Assembly (NCBI GenBank): GCA_021808525.1
Contig: JAKBBK010000009.1
Span: forward strand, 1-64,000
Source of the DNA: Pseudomonadota bacterium
GTDB taxonomy: Bacteria > Pseudomonadota > Gammaproteobacteria > Burkholderiales > Burkholderiaceae_C
DNA length: 64,000 nt
Direction of reading: 5' to 3'
The notes beneath the pieces are model-generated. The model worked only from the letters and a program-made list of their open reading frames with translations. It was not told the DNA's origin and did no database searches. The first letter of the stretch is position 1, and each line of letters begins with the position of its first letter. Both the position numbers and the translations under genes were made by a program. Shown in pieces: positions 48,775 to 62,969 of the stretch.

Positions 48775-49263
48775 ATGTTCGAAGTCCGCATCCAGACCGA
48801 GGCCTTTGACGGGGCCGAGGAATCGCGCCGCCTGCGTGCCGGGCGGCGCGATATCGGGGCGCTGGTCCTGTTCGAGGGAATCTGCCGCGACCACGTCGCG
48901 CAGCCCGGGGAATGTCCCGTGCAATCCCTGGAGCTGGAGCATTACCCGGAGATGACCCGCGCAAGCATCGAGCGCATGGTCGAGCAGGCGCGCGCGCGCT
49001 GGCCCCTGCAGGGCGCCGTGGTGGTGCACCGAGTGGGTCTGCTCCAGCCTGGGGACCCGATCGTGCTGGTGGCGGTGGCCAGCAGCCACCGCCACGACGC
49101 ATTCGAGGCCTGCGCCTTTCTCATGGATTATCTGAAAACCCAGGCTCCCCTCTGGAAAAAGGAATCGACCTCGCAAGGCGCGCAGTGGGTGGATGCGCGC
49201 GAATCGGATGATGCCGCGCTGGCTCGATGGGGTATCGAGTCGGGCAACAGCAAGCTTTCCTGA
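48775..49263 (+). CDS. moaE: molybdopterin synthase large subunit MoaE
   Basis: MoaE forms the heterotetramer with MoaD that converts precursor Z (cPMP) to molybdopterin. The 162-residue protein has LELEHYPEMTRASIE, VVHRVGLLQPGD, ASSHRHDAFEACAFLMDYLK and the lysine-rich active-site block KTQAPLWKKE (121-130). It closes the moeA-moaD-moaE group. Confidence 0.95.
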   Translation: MFEVRIQTEAFDGAEESRRLRAGRRDIGALVLFEGICRDHVAQPGECPVQSLELEHYPEMTRASIERMVEQARARWPLQGAVVVHRVGLLQPGDPIVLVAVASSHRHDAFEACAFLMDYLKTQAPLWKKESTSQGAQWVDARESDDAALARWGIESGNSKLS

Positions 49264-49297
49264 GCCACGGCAGACCTCGGCGAGGCCCGCCGCCCGA

Positions 49298-49633
49298 TCA
49301 GATTCCCGCGAGTCGGCCCAGCAGGCGCGCCCAGGTCTGCAGGCGCCCGCGCCCGCGGCGCAGGCCCAGCCACAGCATCCAGCCCCTGCGCAGCCAGCGC
49401 AGCGCGCCGCGCGGGCGCCACAGCAGGAACAGCGCTCCCAGCGCGGCCCCCAGCGCCGACGAATGCCCGCGCAGCAGCTCGGCGAGCCGCGCGCCCAGGC
49501 CGCGCAGGCGCTGCCCCGTGGACAGCAGGCCCTCCACTTCCTCGATCAGGCCGATGCAGGCCGCGCGCTGCTGCGCGATGCGCAGCTGCAGGCGCTGCTT
49601 GCGCAGCAGGAGCTGTACCTGCTCAGGGGGCAC
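49298..49633 (-). CDS. small basic hypothetical protein (YqjK-like)
   Basis: The 111-residue, strongly basic (Arg/Leu-rich) protein has one weak hydrophobic stretch (about 60-72). It is the third gene of a yqjD-yqjE-like set, the place held by yqjK in E. coli. It starts with GTG at 49633, 11 nt inside the end of the preceding gene. Function is unknown, and similarity to YqjK is judged mainly from position and composition. Confidence 0.6.
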   Translation of the reverse strand: MPPEQVQLLLRKQRLQLRIAQQRAACIGLIEEVEGLLSTGQRLRGLGARLAELLRGHSSALGAALGALFLLWRPRGALRWLRRGWMLWLGLRRGRGRLQTWARLLGRLAGI

Positions 49634-50006
49634 GGCGCTGCTCCAGCGCGGCGCGGTCGCGTTCGAGCTCGGCCAGGCTGGCGGCGAACAGGTTGCTGCC
49701 GGCCGCCCAGGCCCTTGCGGCCACGCCGGCCGCGCCCAGGCCCAGCGCGAGGGTGATGAGGGTGGCCAGGCCCAGCCCGAGCTGCCGGTGGGTGTCCCAC
49801 AGCGCCACGGTGAGCCAGATCAGCGCGAACACCACGGCGAAGCCCAGCAGCACGGCAGCCAGCACGGTGCCGAGCAGCAGGCGGGCCAGGCGCAGCTTTT
49901 CCTCCTGCAGCTCCAGGCCCAGCAGCTCCAGGCGGGTCTGCGCGGTCTGCAGCAGAAGGTCCAGGCGCCCGCGCAGCCCGGCGCTGCCGCCAAACAGGGT
50001 TTTCAC
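49623..50006 (-). CDS. YqjE-family inner-membrane protein
   Basis: The 127-residue protein has an amphipathic N-terminal helix (RLDLLLQTAQTRLELLGLEL) and two hydrophobic helices (about 45-68 and 75-100), typical of the phage holin-like YqjE family. GTG 50006 is preferred; an upstream frame reaches into the previous gene. Role unknown, associated with stationary phase in E. coli. Confidence 0.75.
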   Translation of the reverse strand: MKTLFGGSAGLRGRLDLLLQTAQTRLELLGLELQEEKLRLARLLLGTVLAAVLLGFAVVFALIWLTVALWDTHRQLGLGLATLITLALGLGAAGVAARAWAAGSNLFAASLAELERDRAALEQRRAP

Positions 50007-50019
50007 CTGCGCCTGCCGC

Positions 50020-50358
50020 TCAACGCCGGCCGATGAGCAGGCCGAGCAGGAAGGCCACGCCGGCGGTGGCACCGATGGACTTCCAGGGGTTGTCGTGCAC
50101 GTAGTCGTCGGTGGCGCGGGCCACCTGCTTGCCGCGCTCGACCATCTCGGCCTCGAGGTCGAACAGCTGGTCCTTCAGGGTCGACAGGCGTTCACCCAGG
50201 CGCGCGCGCACGTCGGCCAGGCGTTCGCCCGCCTGGCCGGCGGTCAGGCTGAGCAGTTCCTCGGCGTCGGAGGCGACCTCGCGCAGGTCGGCCACCAGCC
50301 TGTCGGTCGCCTGGATACCTTCGGCTGCGGCGGCTGCCTTGCTTGCGATCTTGGCCAT
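50020..50358 (-). CDS. DUF883 (YqjD/ElaB-like) membrane-anchored protein
   Basis: The 112-residue protein is mostly helical and charged (about 15-85) and ends with a short hydrophobic tail and the motif SIGATAGVAFLLGLLIGRR, the C-tail anchor of the DUF883 family. E. coli relatives bind ribosomes at the inner membrane in stationary phase. It is the first gene of the set and is divergent from clpB. Confidence 0.85.
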   Translation of the reverse strand: MAKIASKAAAAAEGIQATDRLVADLREVASDAEELLSLTAGQAGERLADVRARLGERLSTLKDQLFDLEAEMVERGKQVARATDDYVHDNPWKSIGATAGVAFLLGLLIGRR

Positions 50359-50520
50359 GGTGCATTCTCCCGGTGGTGGTTGCTGGGTGCTGGACAGCTT
50401 AGTCCCACGCTCAAACACTGCGCAGGAACAGGTCCTTTCGCACGATTGGAATGGCTCCATGATGCCACTTCCGGCGCCGCGCGTCGTGCATCCAGATCAA
50501 CAGCCCGCACGGCGCCGGGA

Positions 50521-50548
50521 CTTGAAAATCCGTCGGGGCTCCGCATCT
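50521..50548 (+). promoter_or_regulatory. heat-shock (sigma-32) promoter of clpB
   Basis: CTTGAA (50521-50526) is an exact sigma-32 -35 box. After 14 bp comes CCGCATCT (50541-50548), one mismatch from CCCCATNT. It lies 25 bp upstream of the clpB start codon. This is what is expected for a disaggregase gene. Confidence 0.85.
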
Positions 50549-50573
50549 GTGCGGGGTACCCACGGAGAAATCC

Positions 50574-53171
<2,598 letters not shown>

Positions 53172-53198
53172 CGCCGTTCCATGCGCCGGTGGCGCGGG

Positions 53199-53249
53199 AC
53201 CCCATGCTGGCGACGCTGGCTCGCTGCCAGGCGCTAGCATGGGGTTTTC
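53199..53249 (+). terminator. terminator after clpB
   Basis: ACCCCATGCT (53199-53208) pairs with AGCATGGGGT (53236-53245), with additional inner pairing, followed by TTTTC. It separates clpB from sco. Confidence 0.8.
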
Positions 53250-53294
53250 GCCAGCCCGATGCGCGGGCGGCGCGACTCGAACCCCGACCCGACG

Positions 53295-53894
53295 ATGACA
53301 TCCTGGAAAGGCCGCCTGCTGCGCGCCGCGCTGGCAGGCCTCGCGACGCTGCTGTTGCTCGGCGCCTGCGGCAAGAAACTGCATTGGGACCTGGACGACG
53401 TCGGCAGCGTGCTGCCCGACCTGAAGTTCCAGCTGGTGAACGACGAAGGCAAGCCGGTGACGGCGGCCGATTACGCCGGCAAGGTGGTGATCCTGTACTT
53501 CGGCTACACCCATTGCCCCGACGTGTGCCCGCTGACCATGTCCCACCTGGCCGACGCGGTGCAGGCCCTGGGCCCCAGGGCCGCAGACGTGCGCATCCTG
53601 TTCGTCTCGGTCGATCCGGCGCGCGACACCCTGCCCATCCTCAAGGCCTACACCCGGGCCTTCAGCCCCGAGGCGGTGGGCCTGAGCGGCAGCATGGCGC
53701 AGATCCAGGCCACCGCCAAGCGTTTCCACGTGGCCTTCAACTACGGCCAGAAGGACGCATCGGGCAACTACGTGGTCAACCACAGCGCGGCGATCTACGT
53801 GTTCGACAAGCACGGCCGCGGGCGCCTGATCGGTTCGGAGAACTCGCCGCCGGCGCAGATCACCCATGACCTGCGTCAACTGATCGACAACTGA
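53295..53894 (+). CDS. SCO1/SenC copper chaperone lipoprotein
   Basis: Sco proteins deliver copper to the CuA centre of cytochrome c oxidase. The 199-residue protein has a lipoprotein signal with lipobox LGAC (C25), then a thioredoxin fold with copper ligands C74 and C78 (GYTHCPDVCP) and H163 (VVNHSAAIYVF). ATG 53295 places the signal correctly; the longer frame upstream does not. Convergent with the CtaG-like gene, which has a related role. Confidence 0.94.
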   Translation: MTSWKGRLLRAALAGLATLLLLGACGKKLHWDLDDVGSVLPDLKFQLVNDEGKPVTAADYAGKVVILYFGYTHCPDVCPLTMSHLADAVQALGPRAADVRILFVSVDPARDTLPILKAYTRAFSPEAVGLSGSMAQIQATAKRFHVAFNYGQKDASGNYVVNHSAAIYVFDKHGRGRLIGSENSPPAQITHDLRQLIDN

Positions 53895-53926
53895 TCGACA
53901 ACGCAGCGACAGCCGCGCGTCGATGC

Positions 53927-54796
53927 TCAGGCGTGGCGCGGTGCCCCGGCGGCGTGCCCGGGCGCGGCCGAGGGCGCAGGCCGCGGCACGGCGGGCCTGC
54001 GCTCGGACAGGCGCATCCAGCGCCGCAGGGCCGCCATCGCGGCCAGCACGTTGATGGCCGAGGCGGGAATCCACAGGATCAGGCCGCCCAGGTGCTGGTC
54101 GCTCATGGCGCTCAGCCCCTGCACGGCGCGCCCGCACAGCGAGTAGATGGGATACCAGTCGGTGCTGTTGAGCGCCAGGACCGCGCCCAGCAGCATCTGC
54201 GGCAGCATGCCGATGACCGGCAGGAAAATGCGCCAGCCCGGGCGCAGGTGCGCCGGCGGAGCAGGGCGCGGATCGAGCACCAGCCACCAGAACAGCAGGC
54301 CGTCGAACACCATGGTCCAGTTCATCAACTGGTACAGATGGGTGTTGAGCATGACCCCGACATGCACCGCGGGCACCAGCCAGAACACCACCAGCCCGGA
54401 AAACAGCGCCACCGCGACCGCCGCGTTGAGCAGCAGGGCGGTGGCCCAGCGCACCGGCGCCAGGCGCAGCAAGGGCAGCAGCCAGCGCTGGCGCCAGCGT
54501 GCCGGCAGCCCGGAGCGCCACGTGGGCCCCGGCCAGGCGGCGATGACCAGCAAGGGCCCGAGGTCGTGCAAGGCCGTCTGCTGCAGCATGTGCACGAAGA
54601 ATTCGTGCTCGGCCAGGTAGTCCCACTGGGTCTGCAGCCCCTGCCAGATCAGGATCCAGCCGGCCCAGAACAGCGCCTGGCGCCAGGCCGGGGTGCGCCG
54701 CCGCAGGCTGCCGCGCAGGTAGAGCAGGGCCCCCAGCGCCAGGAAGACGGCCATGGGCCAGGAGGGATACCAGGGGACGAACCAGTTCAACGACAT
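53927..54796 (-). CDS. CtaG (Caa3-type) cytochrome c oxidase assembly membrane protein
   Basis: The 289-residue protein has about seven or eight membrane helices and the histidine-rich signature EHEFFVHMLQQTALHDLGPL, then AVHVGVMLNTHLYQLMNWTM, of the caa3_CtaG family, thought to help copper insertion into cytochrome oxidase. The C-terminal tail is proline- and alanine-rich. It is convergent with the SCO gene, so both fit a copper-oxidase assembly pair; the oxidase itself is not in the window. Confidence 0.85.
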   Translation of the reverse strand: MSLNWFVPWYPSWPMAVFLALGALLYLRGSLRRRTPAWRQALFWAGWILIWQGLQTQWDYLAEHEFFVHMLQQTALHDLGPLLVIAAWPGPTWRSGLPARWRQRWLLPLLRLAPVRWATALLLNAAVAVALFSGLVVFWLVPAVHVGVMLNTHLYQLMNWTMVFDGLLFWWLVLDPRPAPPAHLRPGWRIFLPVIGMLPQMLLGAVLALNSTDWYPIYSLCGRAVQGLSAMSDQHLGGLILWIPASAINVLAAMAALRRWMRLSERRPAVPRPAPSAAPGHAAGAPRHA

Positions 54797-55020
54797 GCGG
54801 CGAGCTTCGGCGGGCGCCGCGATGCGGCGCAGCAGCGAGCATAGCGCGATGCGTGCCCTGCCGGCCCTCGCCGCCGCCCCGCGGGCCGTTCCTGCGACGG
54901 GATTTGACTTGGAGCATTACGCTGTGGGTCGCGAGGCCGTGCAATCAGGGGCATGCCGCACACCAGGGCTCTCAAGCAATCGCGGGCCGTCCCAGGATTC
55001 CTCGACCCCCTCGGGGGGGC

Positions 55021-55041
55021 GGGCCGGGCAAGGCCCGGCCC
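55021..55041. other. strong hairpin upstream of rraA
   Basis: GGGCCGGGC pairs perfectly with GCCCGGCCC around AAG. There is no T-run on either side, so it is not a standard terminator; it may lie in the rraA leader. Confidence 0.4.
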
Positions 55042-55075
55042 TGGCAGCGCTCAGAACTTTCCGGAGACTCTTTCC

Positions 55076-55624
55076 ATGCCGTTGTCGAATTCCGCCGCCA
55101 CCTGTGCGATCAACACCTGCGACTTCTGCGACCTGCATGGCGAGGCGATCGAGCGGGGGGAACTGCGCGTGCTGCCCCCGGTGTTCCGCCACTACGGCCG
55201 CCAGGGCGTGTTCTTCGGCGAGGTCGTCACCTTGCGCTGCCTGGAGGACAACGCATTGTTGCGCGCCACCCTGGAGCAGGCCGGCATGCAGCGCGTGCTG
55301 GTGGTGGACGGCGGTGCGTCGATGGCCCGCGCGCTGTTCGGCGGCAAGCTCTCGGAACTGGCGGTGCGCAACGGCTGGGCCGGCGTGGTGATCGACGGCT
55401 GCGTGCGCGACGTGCAGGAATTGCAGGCCTGCGCCATCGGCGTGCGAGCACTGGCCTGCGTTCCGGTGCCGCCGCGCAAGCTGGGCACCGGAGAGCGCGA
55501 CCAGCCGGTGCGCATCCAGGGCGTGCCGGTACGCCCCGGCGAGTGGTTGTACGCCGACGCCGACGGCATCCTGGTGAGCGCGCAGGCCTTGCACCGGCCC
55601 GGGGCGGCCGCCGCGGCAGGCTGA
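55076..55624 (+). CDS. rraA: RraA-family protein (RNase E regulator / 4-hydroxy-4-methyl-2-oxoglutarate aldolase)
   Basis: The 182-residue protein has the family fold with DGGASMARALFGGKLSELAV and the active-site block GVVIDGCVRDVQELQ. Members either inhibit RNase E or act as HMG/CHA aldolases with a divalent metal; the retained Arg-Asp in GCVRD fits the aldolase site, so activity cannot be decided. ATG 55076 (MPLSNSAATCAIN) follows GGAGA by 9 nt. Cysteines in the N terminus (ATCAINTCDFCDLHG) are more numerous than usual. Confidence 0.87.
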   Translation: MPLSNSAATCAINTCDFCDLHGEAIERGELRVLPPVFRHYGRQGVFFGEVVTLRCLEDNALLRATLEQAGMQRVLVVDGGASMARALFGGKLSELAVRNGWAGVVIDGCVRDVQELQACAIGVRALACVPVPPRKLGTGERDQPVRIQGVPVRPGEWLYADADGILVSAQALHRPGAAAAAG

Positions 55625-55702
55625 GGGGCCCGCCGCGCAGCCGCGAGCGCGCCGTGCGCCCTGGCAGGCCGGGGGGCGCTGCGGGCCAGCCCCGCGTGGC
55701 GC

Positions 55703-59652
<3,950 letters not shown>

Positions 59653-59660
59653 ACGCGACC

Positions 59661-61253
59661 ATGCACGAGAAGATCCTGATCCTGGACTTCGGATCCCAGG
59701 TCACGCAGCTCATCGCGCGGCGCGTGCGCGAGGCGCAGGTGTACTGCGAGATCCACCCCAACGACGTCGGCGACCAGTTCATCCGCGACATGGTGGCCCA
59801 GGGGCTCAAGGGCATCATCCTGTCGGGCAGCCACGCCAGCACCTACGAGGAGCATGACCTGCGCGCGCCACAGGCCGTGTGGGACTGCGGTCTGCCGGTG
59901 CTGGGCATCTGCTACGGCATGCAGACCATGGCCGCGCAGCTGGGCGGCAAGGTGGAATGGAGCGAGCACCGCGAGTTCGGCTACGCCGAGGTGCGCGCGC
60001 GCGGCCACACCCGCCTGCTCGAGGGCATCGAGGACTTCCGCACCCCGGAGGGCCACGGCATGCTCAAGGTCTGGATGAGCCACGGCGACAAGGTCACCGA
60101 GCTGCCTCCGGGCTTCAAGCTGCTGGCCAGCACGCCCAGCTGCCCCATCGCCGGCATGGCCGACGAGACGCGGGGCTACTACGCGGTGCAGTTCCACCCC
60201 GAGGTCACCCACACCCTGCAGGGCACGCCCCTGCTGCGGCGCTTCGTGCGCGACATCTGCGGCTGCTCGGGCGACTGGATCATGGGCGACTACATCGCCG
60301 AGGCCACGCAGCGCATCCGCGAGCAGGTGGGCGACGAGCAGGTGATCCTGGGCCTGTCCGGCGGCGTGGATTCGAGCGTGGCCGCGGCGCTGATCCACCG
60401 CGCCATCGGCGACCAGCTCACCTGCGTGTTCGTCGACCACGGGCTGCTGCGCCAGGACGAGGGCCGCATGGTCATGGACATGTTCGCCGGGCGCCTGCAC
60501 GCCAGGGTGGTGCATGTGGACGCCAGCGAGCAGTTCCTGCGGGCGCTGGCGGGGGTGTCGGATCCGGAGCACAAGCGCCGCATCATCGGGCGCGAATTCG
60601 TCGAGGTGTTCCAGCGCGAGGCGCGCAAGCTCGAGCGCGCGCGCTGGCTCGCGCAGGGCACCATCTACCCCGACGTGATCGAGTCCGGCGGCGCCAAGAC
60701 CAAGAAGGCCAGCACCATCAAGAGCCATCACAACGTGGGCGGGCTCCCCGAGACCCTGGGCCTGAAGCTGCTGGAGCCCCTGCGCGAACTGTTCAAGGAC
60801 GAGGTGCGCGAGCTGGGCAAGGCCCTGGGCCTGCCGGCCGAGATGGTCGACCGCCACCCCTTCCCGGGGCCGGGCCTGGGGGTGCGCATCCTGGGCGAGG
60901 TCAAGCGCGAGTATGCCGAGCTGCTGCGAAGGGCGGACGCGATTTTCATCGAGGAACTGCGCGGCACGCGCGACGCCGCCAGCGGCAGGACCTGGTACGA
61001 GCTGACCTCGCAGGCCTTCGCGGTGTTCCTGCCGGTCAAGAGCGTGGGGGTGATGGGCGACGGGCGCACCTACGACTACGTGGTGGCGCTGCGCGCGGTC
61101 AACACCAGCGACTTCATGACGGCCGACTGGGCCGAGCTTCCCTACGCGCTGCTCAAGCGCGCCTCCAGCCGCATCATCAACGAGGTGCGGGGCATCAACC
61201 GCGTGACCTACGACATCTCCTCCAAGCCCCCGGCGACCATCGAGTGGGAGTGA
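59661..61253 (+). CDS. guaA: GMP synthase (glutamine-hydrolysing)
   Basis: GuaA aminates XMP to GMP. The 530-residue protein has an N-terminal class I glutamine amidotransferase (C84 in [18 protein letters not shown]), an ATP pyrophosphatase domain ([14 protein letters not shown]) and a C-terminal dimerisation domain ending [18 protein letters not shown]. Its 3' end is a known attachment site for integrative elements, and an integrase remnant lies about 310 bp downstream. Confidence 0.98.
   Translation: MHEKILILDFGSQVTQLIARRVREAQVYCEIHPNDVGDQFIRDMVAQGLKGIILSGSHASTYEEHDLRAPQAVWDCGLPVLGICYGMQTMAAQLGGKVEWSEHREFGYAEVRARGHTRLLEGIEDFRTPEGHGMLKVWMSHGDKVTELPPGFKLLASTPSCPIAGMADETRGYYAVQFHPEVTHTLQGTPLLRRFVRDICGCSGDWIMGDYIAEATQRIREQVGDEQVILGLSGGVDSSVAAALIHRAIGDQLTCVFVDHGLLRQDEGRMVMDMFAGRLHARVVHVDASEQFLRALAGVSDPEHKRRIIGREFVEVFQREARKLERARWLAQGTIYPDVIESGGAKTKKASTIKSHHNVGGLPETLGLKLLEPLRELFKDEVRELGKALGLPAEMVDRHPFPGPGLGVRILGEVKREYAELLRRADAIFIEELRGTRDAASGRTWYELTSQAFAVFLPVKSVGVMGDGRTYDYVVALRAVNTSDFMTADWAELPYALLKRASSRIINEVRGINRVTYDISSKPPATIEWE
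61236..61246. other. candidate attachment-site core at the guaA 3' end
   Basis: ACCATCGAGTG lies in the last codons of guaA. A 10-of-11 match, ACCCTCGAGTG, lies at 63662-63672 where the accessory segment ends. The pair could be eroded attL and attR repeats of the lost island, but the match is short. Confidence 0.35.
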
Positions 61254-61563
61254 ATTTACGTCCTTCGAGGACGATCGCCAGCTATCGAAAAATCGCTGTA
61301 ACGTGTTGATCGAGAAAGAAATACGTCGCGGAAGCTATCGGTGGCTAGCGCCGGCCCGCAGAAAAAGTTGGCGGTAGAGCTGACGGTAAAAATCGAGGCC
61401 GGATTAAGACGCTCTCGTTCACTATTCAGGCTTTTACCGTCTTTGACGGTAAAAGCCTTCTCGGGAATGCTTGTTTTATGCGGCTTTCCGGGCATCAGCG
61501 GGTCTCCAGGTCCTTGACGGTAAAGCCTGACGGCAAAGCCGTCACAAGCCGGAGGAAACCTCG
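61254..61563. repeat. 310-bp repeat-rich leader upstream of the integrase remnant
   Basis: No gene is seen. GACGGTAAA occurs at 61382-61390, 61445-61453 and 61516-61524, and inverted as TTTACCGTC at 61433-61441. Two of these form an inverted repeat with 14-bp arms (AGGCTTTTACCGTC, TTT, GACGGTAAAAGCCT; 61428-61458). A further hairpin TGACGGCAAAGCCGTCA is at 61528-61544. GC content is visibly lower than in guaA. Likely the control region of the integrase and perhaps its arm-type sites. A ribosome site GGAGGA precedes the integrase ATG. Confidence 0.7.
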
Positions 61564-61919
61564 ATGCTTATTGACGCCGCACTACGAAATCTGAAGCCTA
61601 AGTCCAAGATTTATAAGGCTTCTGACCGGGACGGGATGTACGTGACGGTATCGCCCAGCGGTACTGTCACCTTCCGCTACGACTACCGCCTCAACGGACG
61701 CCGTGAGACGCTGACCCTCGGGCGCTACGGCCCTGGGGGCATCTCAATGGCGATGATGGCAAGAGCGAACTGATCCAGGCCACCTGGGATGAGGTTGATT
61801 TCGAGAGCAAGACCTGGACGATCCCGAAGCAGCGGATGAAGGGGCGCAACCCGCACGTGGTCTATCTGTCGCGCCAGGCGCTCGACATCTTCGTGACGCT
61901 GCACGCCACCAGGCATTGA
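61564..61919 (+). pseudogene. tyrosine integrase remnant (P4 type, internal deletion)
   Basis: The first about 60 codons encode the arm-DNA-binding (DUF4102-like) domain of phage P4-type integrases (MLIDAALRNLKPKSKIYKAS, DRDGMYVTVSPSG, TLTLGRYGPGGIS). At about 61748 the frame shifts and the DNA jumps to the catalytic domain: KSELIQATWDEVDFESKTW then RMKGRNPHVVYLSRQALDIF, followed by a stop. The central core-binding part, most of the catalytic domain and the active-site tyrosine are gone. It marks an island that integrated at guaA. Confidence 0.85.
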
Positions 61920-61940
61920 GCGCGGTGTCCTAAAACAGCG

Positions 61941-61966
61941 GCAAGGTTGTCACTTGACAACCTTGC
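61941..61966. promoter_or_regulatory. 26-bp perfect inverted repeat overlapping the -35 box of the HicA-like/HTH pair
   Basis: The arms GCAAGGTTGTCA and TGACAACCTTGC flank a CT centre without a mismatch. The right arm contains TTGACA (61954-61959), a consensus -35 box. It is a strong operator candidate for an autoregulator, most simply the HTH protein encoded as the second gene. Confidence 0.75.
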
Positions 61967-61982
61967 AGATCATCCTCATACT
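61954..61982 (+). promoter_or_regulatory. promoter of the HicA-like/HTH pair
   Basis: TTGACA, a 17-bp spacer, and CATACT (61977-61982). Transcription should start near 61989, only about 5 nt before the first ATG (61994), so the mRNA may be nearly leaderless. Confidence 0.7.
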
Positions 61983-61993
61983 GGAGACCGCTG

Positions 61994-62269
61994 ATGGCTC
62001 GTTCCCCTCATCCGAAGAAAGAGGTCGAGGAAGCTCTCAGGTATGCCGAAGGGCAAGGCTGGCGCATCGAACTCGGCGGCAGCCACGCCTGGGGGCGGAT
62101 TTATTGCCCGTACAACGACGAGGAATGCCGCTGCGGGGAGTTCTGCATCACTAGCGTATGGAGCACACCGAAGAACCCCGGCAACCACGCACGCGCCCTG
62201 CGGCGCGTCGTGGACAACTGCACCACGCACCGCAAGCAGCGCGAGGCCGACGGCGATGCCAAGGAGTAG
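61994..62269 (+). CDS. HicA-like small protein (candidate toxin)
   Basis: The 91-residue protein has an N-terminal helix (KKEVEEALRYAEGQGWRIEL), then GGSHAWGRIYC with a GSH (29-31) that recalls the catalytic His of HicA mRNA interferases, and a C-terminal TPKNPGNHARALRRVV helix. Five cysteines (38, 45, 47, 51, 76) may bind a metal, unlike classical HicA. It is the first gene of a pair; the second gene has an HTH domain and begins 4 bp after its stop. The toxin role is inferred from fold-like motifs, size and gene order, not proven. Confidence 0.6.
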   Translation: MARSPHPKKEVEEALRYAEGQGWRIELGGSHAWGRIYCPYNDEECRCGEFCITSVWSTPKNPGNHARALRRVVDNCTTHRKQREADGDAKE

Positions 62270-62273
62270 CGCG

Positions 62274-62798
62274 ATGGAATACACGTTCACCCTGAAGTAC
62301 CAGCTCGCCGACGACGACCGCGATGCGGATGCGTTGGTCGAGCGCCTGGGCGAAGCCGGCTGCGACGATGCCTTGGTCGGCATCGGGCAGCCGGGGCGCC
62401 TGGCGCTGGAGTTCACCCGCGAAGCGGCCGACGCCGGTGCCGCCGTGCGCAGCGCATTGGCGGACGTTCGCCGCGCGGCGCCGTCGGCCAAGCTGATCGA
62501 GGTGGCACCGGATTTGGTCGGCCTGACCGACGTGGCCGAGATCGTGGGCGTGTCGCGGCAGAACATGCGCAAGCTGATGCTGGCCCATCCGGGCAGCTTT
62601 CCGGCGCCGGTGCATGAGGGCAGTGCGTCGATCTGGCACTTGGCGGACGTGCTGGCCTGGTTGCAGGCCAAGGGCAGCTATGCGCTGGCCAAGGATGTGC
62701 TGGACGTGGCGCGGGTGGCCTTGCAGGTCAACGTAGCGAAGGAAAGCCAGCGCTTGCCGCGCTCGGCGTCCAAGGAACTGCAAGCCTTGGTTGGATGA
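62274..62798 (+). CDS. HTH DNA-binding protein, candidate antitoxin/autoregulator
   Basis: The 174-residue protein has an N-terminal alpha-beta domain (about 1-78; strands YTFTLKYQL and GRLALEFTRE, helices between) and a helix-turn-helix of AlpA/MerR type (84-131: LTDVAEIVGVSRQNMRKLML, then the wing SASIWHLADVLAWLQ). AAGGAG lies 7 nt before ATG 62274. Second gene of the pair and the most likely binder of the palindrome at 61941-61966. The N-terminal domain may bind the small partner. Confidence 0.7.
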   Translation: MEYTFTLKYQLADDDRDADALVERLGEAGCDDALVGIGQPGRLALEFTREAADAGAAVRSALADVRRAAPSAKLIEVAPDLVGLTDVAEIVGVSRQNMRKLMLAHPGSFPAPVHEGSASIWHLADVLAWLQAKGSYALAKDVLDVARVALQVNVAKESQRLPRSASKELQALVG

Positions 62799-62828
62799 GC
62801 GCCGTTGCCCGGCGTCATTCCGCACTTG

Positions 62829-62853
62829 AACCCGCCCGAACAGGGCGGGTTTT
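62829..62853 (+). terminator. rho-independent terminator after the HicA-like/HTH pair
   Basis: AACCCGCCC and GGGCGGGTT form a 9-bp stem around GAACA and are followed by TTCC. It lies 30 bp after the HTH gene stop and borders the broken abiEii remnant. Confidence 0.85.
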
Positions 62854-62861
62854 CCGTTGGT

Positions 62862-62969
62862 GCACACGTCCTTTTCGAGCAGGTGGGCGGGGCGGCCGGT
62901 TTCCGCCCGCCCGTATTCCAGCGCCTCGCGTTGGTCTTCTTGGCTCAGGTCGAAGAAATACTCAGCCAC
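62862..62969 (-). pseudogene. abiEii toxin gene remnant (first ~36 codons)
   Basis: On the minus strand a GTG at 62969 opens VAEYFFDLSQEDQREALEYG followed by RAETGRPAHLLEKDV, which matches the N terminus of AbiEii-family nucleotidyltransferase toxins. After about residue 36 the similarity stops and the DNA runs into the terminator of the neighbouring pair. The catalytic nucleotidyltransferase domain is absent. The GTG overlaps the abiEi stop by 8 nt (GTGGCTGA), the usual coupling of this module. Confidence 0.7.

Noticed and set aside
55021-55041. Hairpin before rraA as an intrinsic terminator
   Set aside because: Strong stem but no T-run on either side.
61259-61273. Small hairpin (CGTCCT-TCG-AGGACG) as guaA terminator
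   Set aside because: Short stem and no T-run; not convincing.
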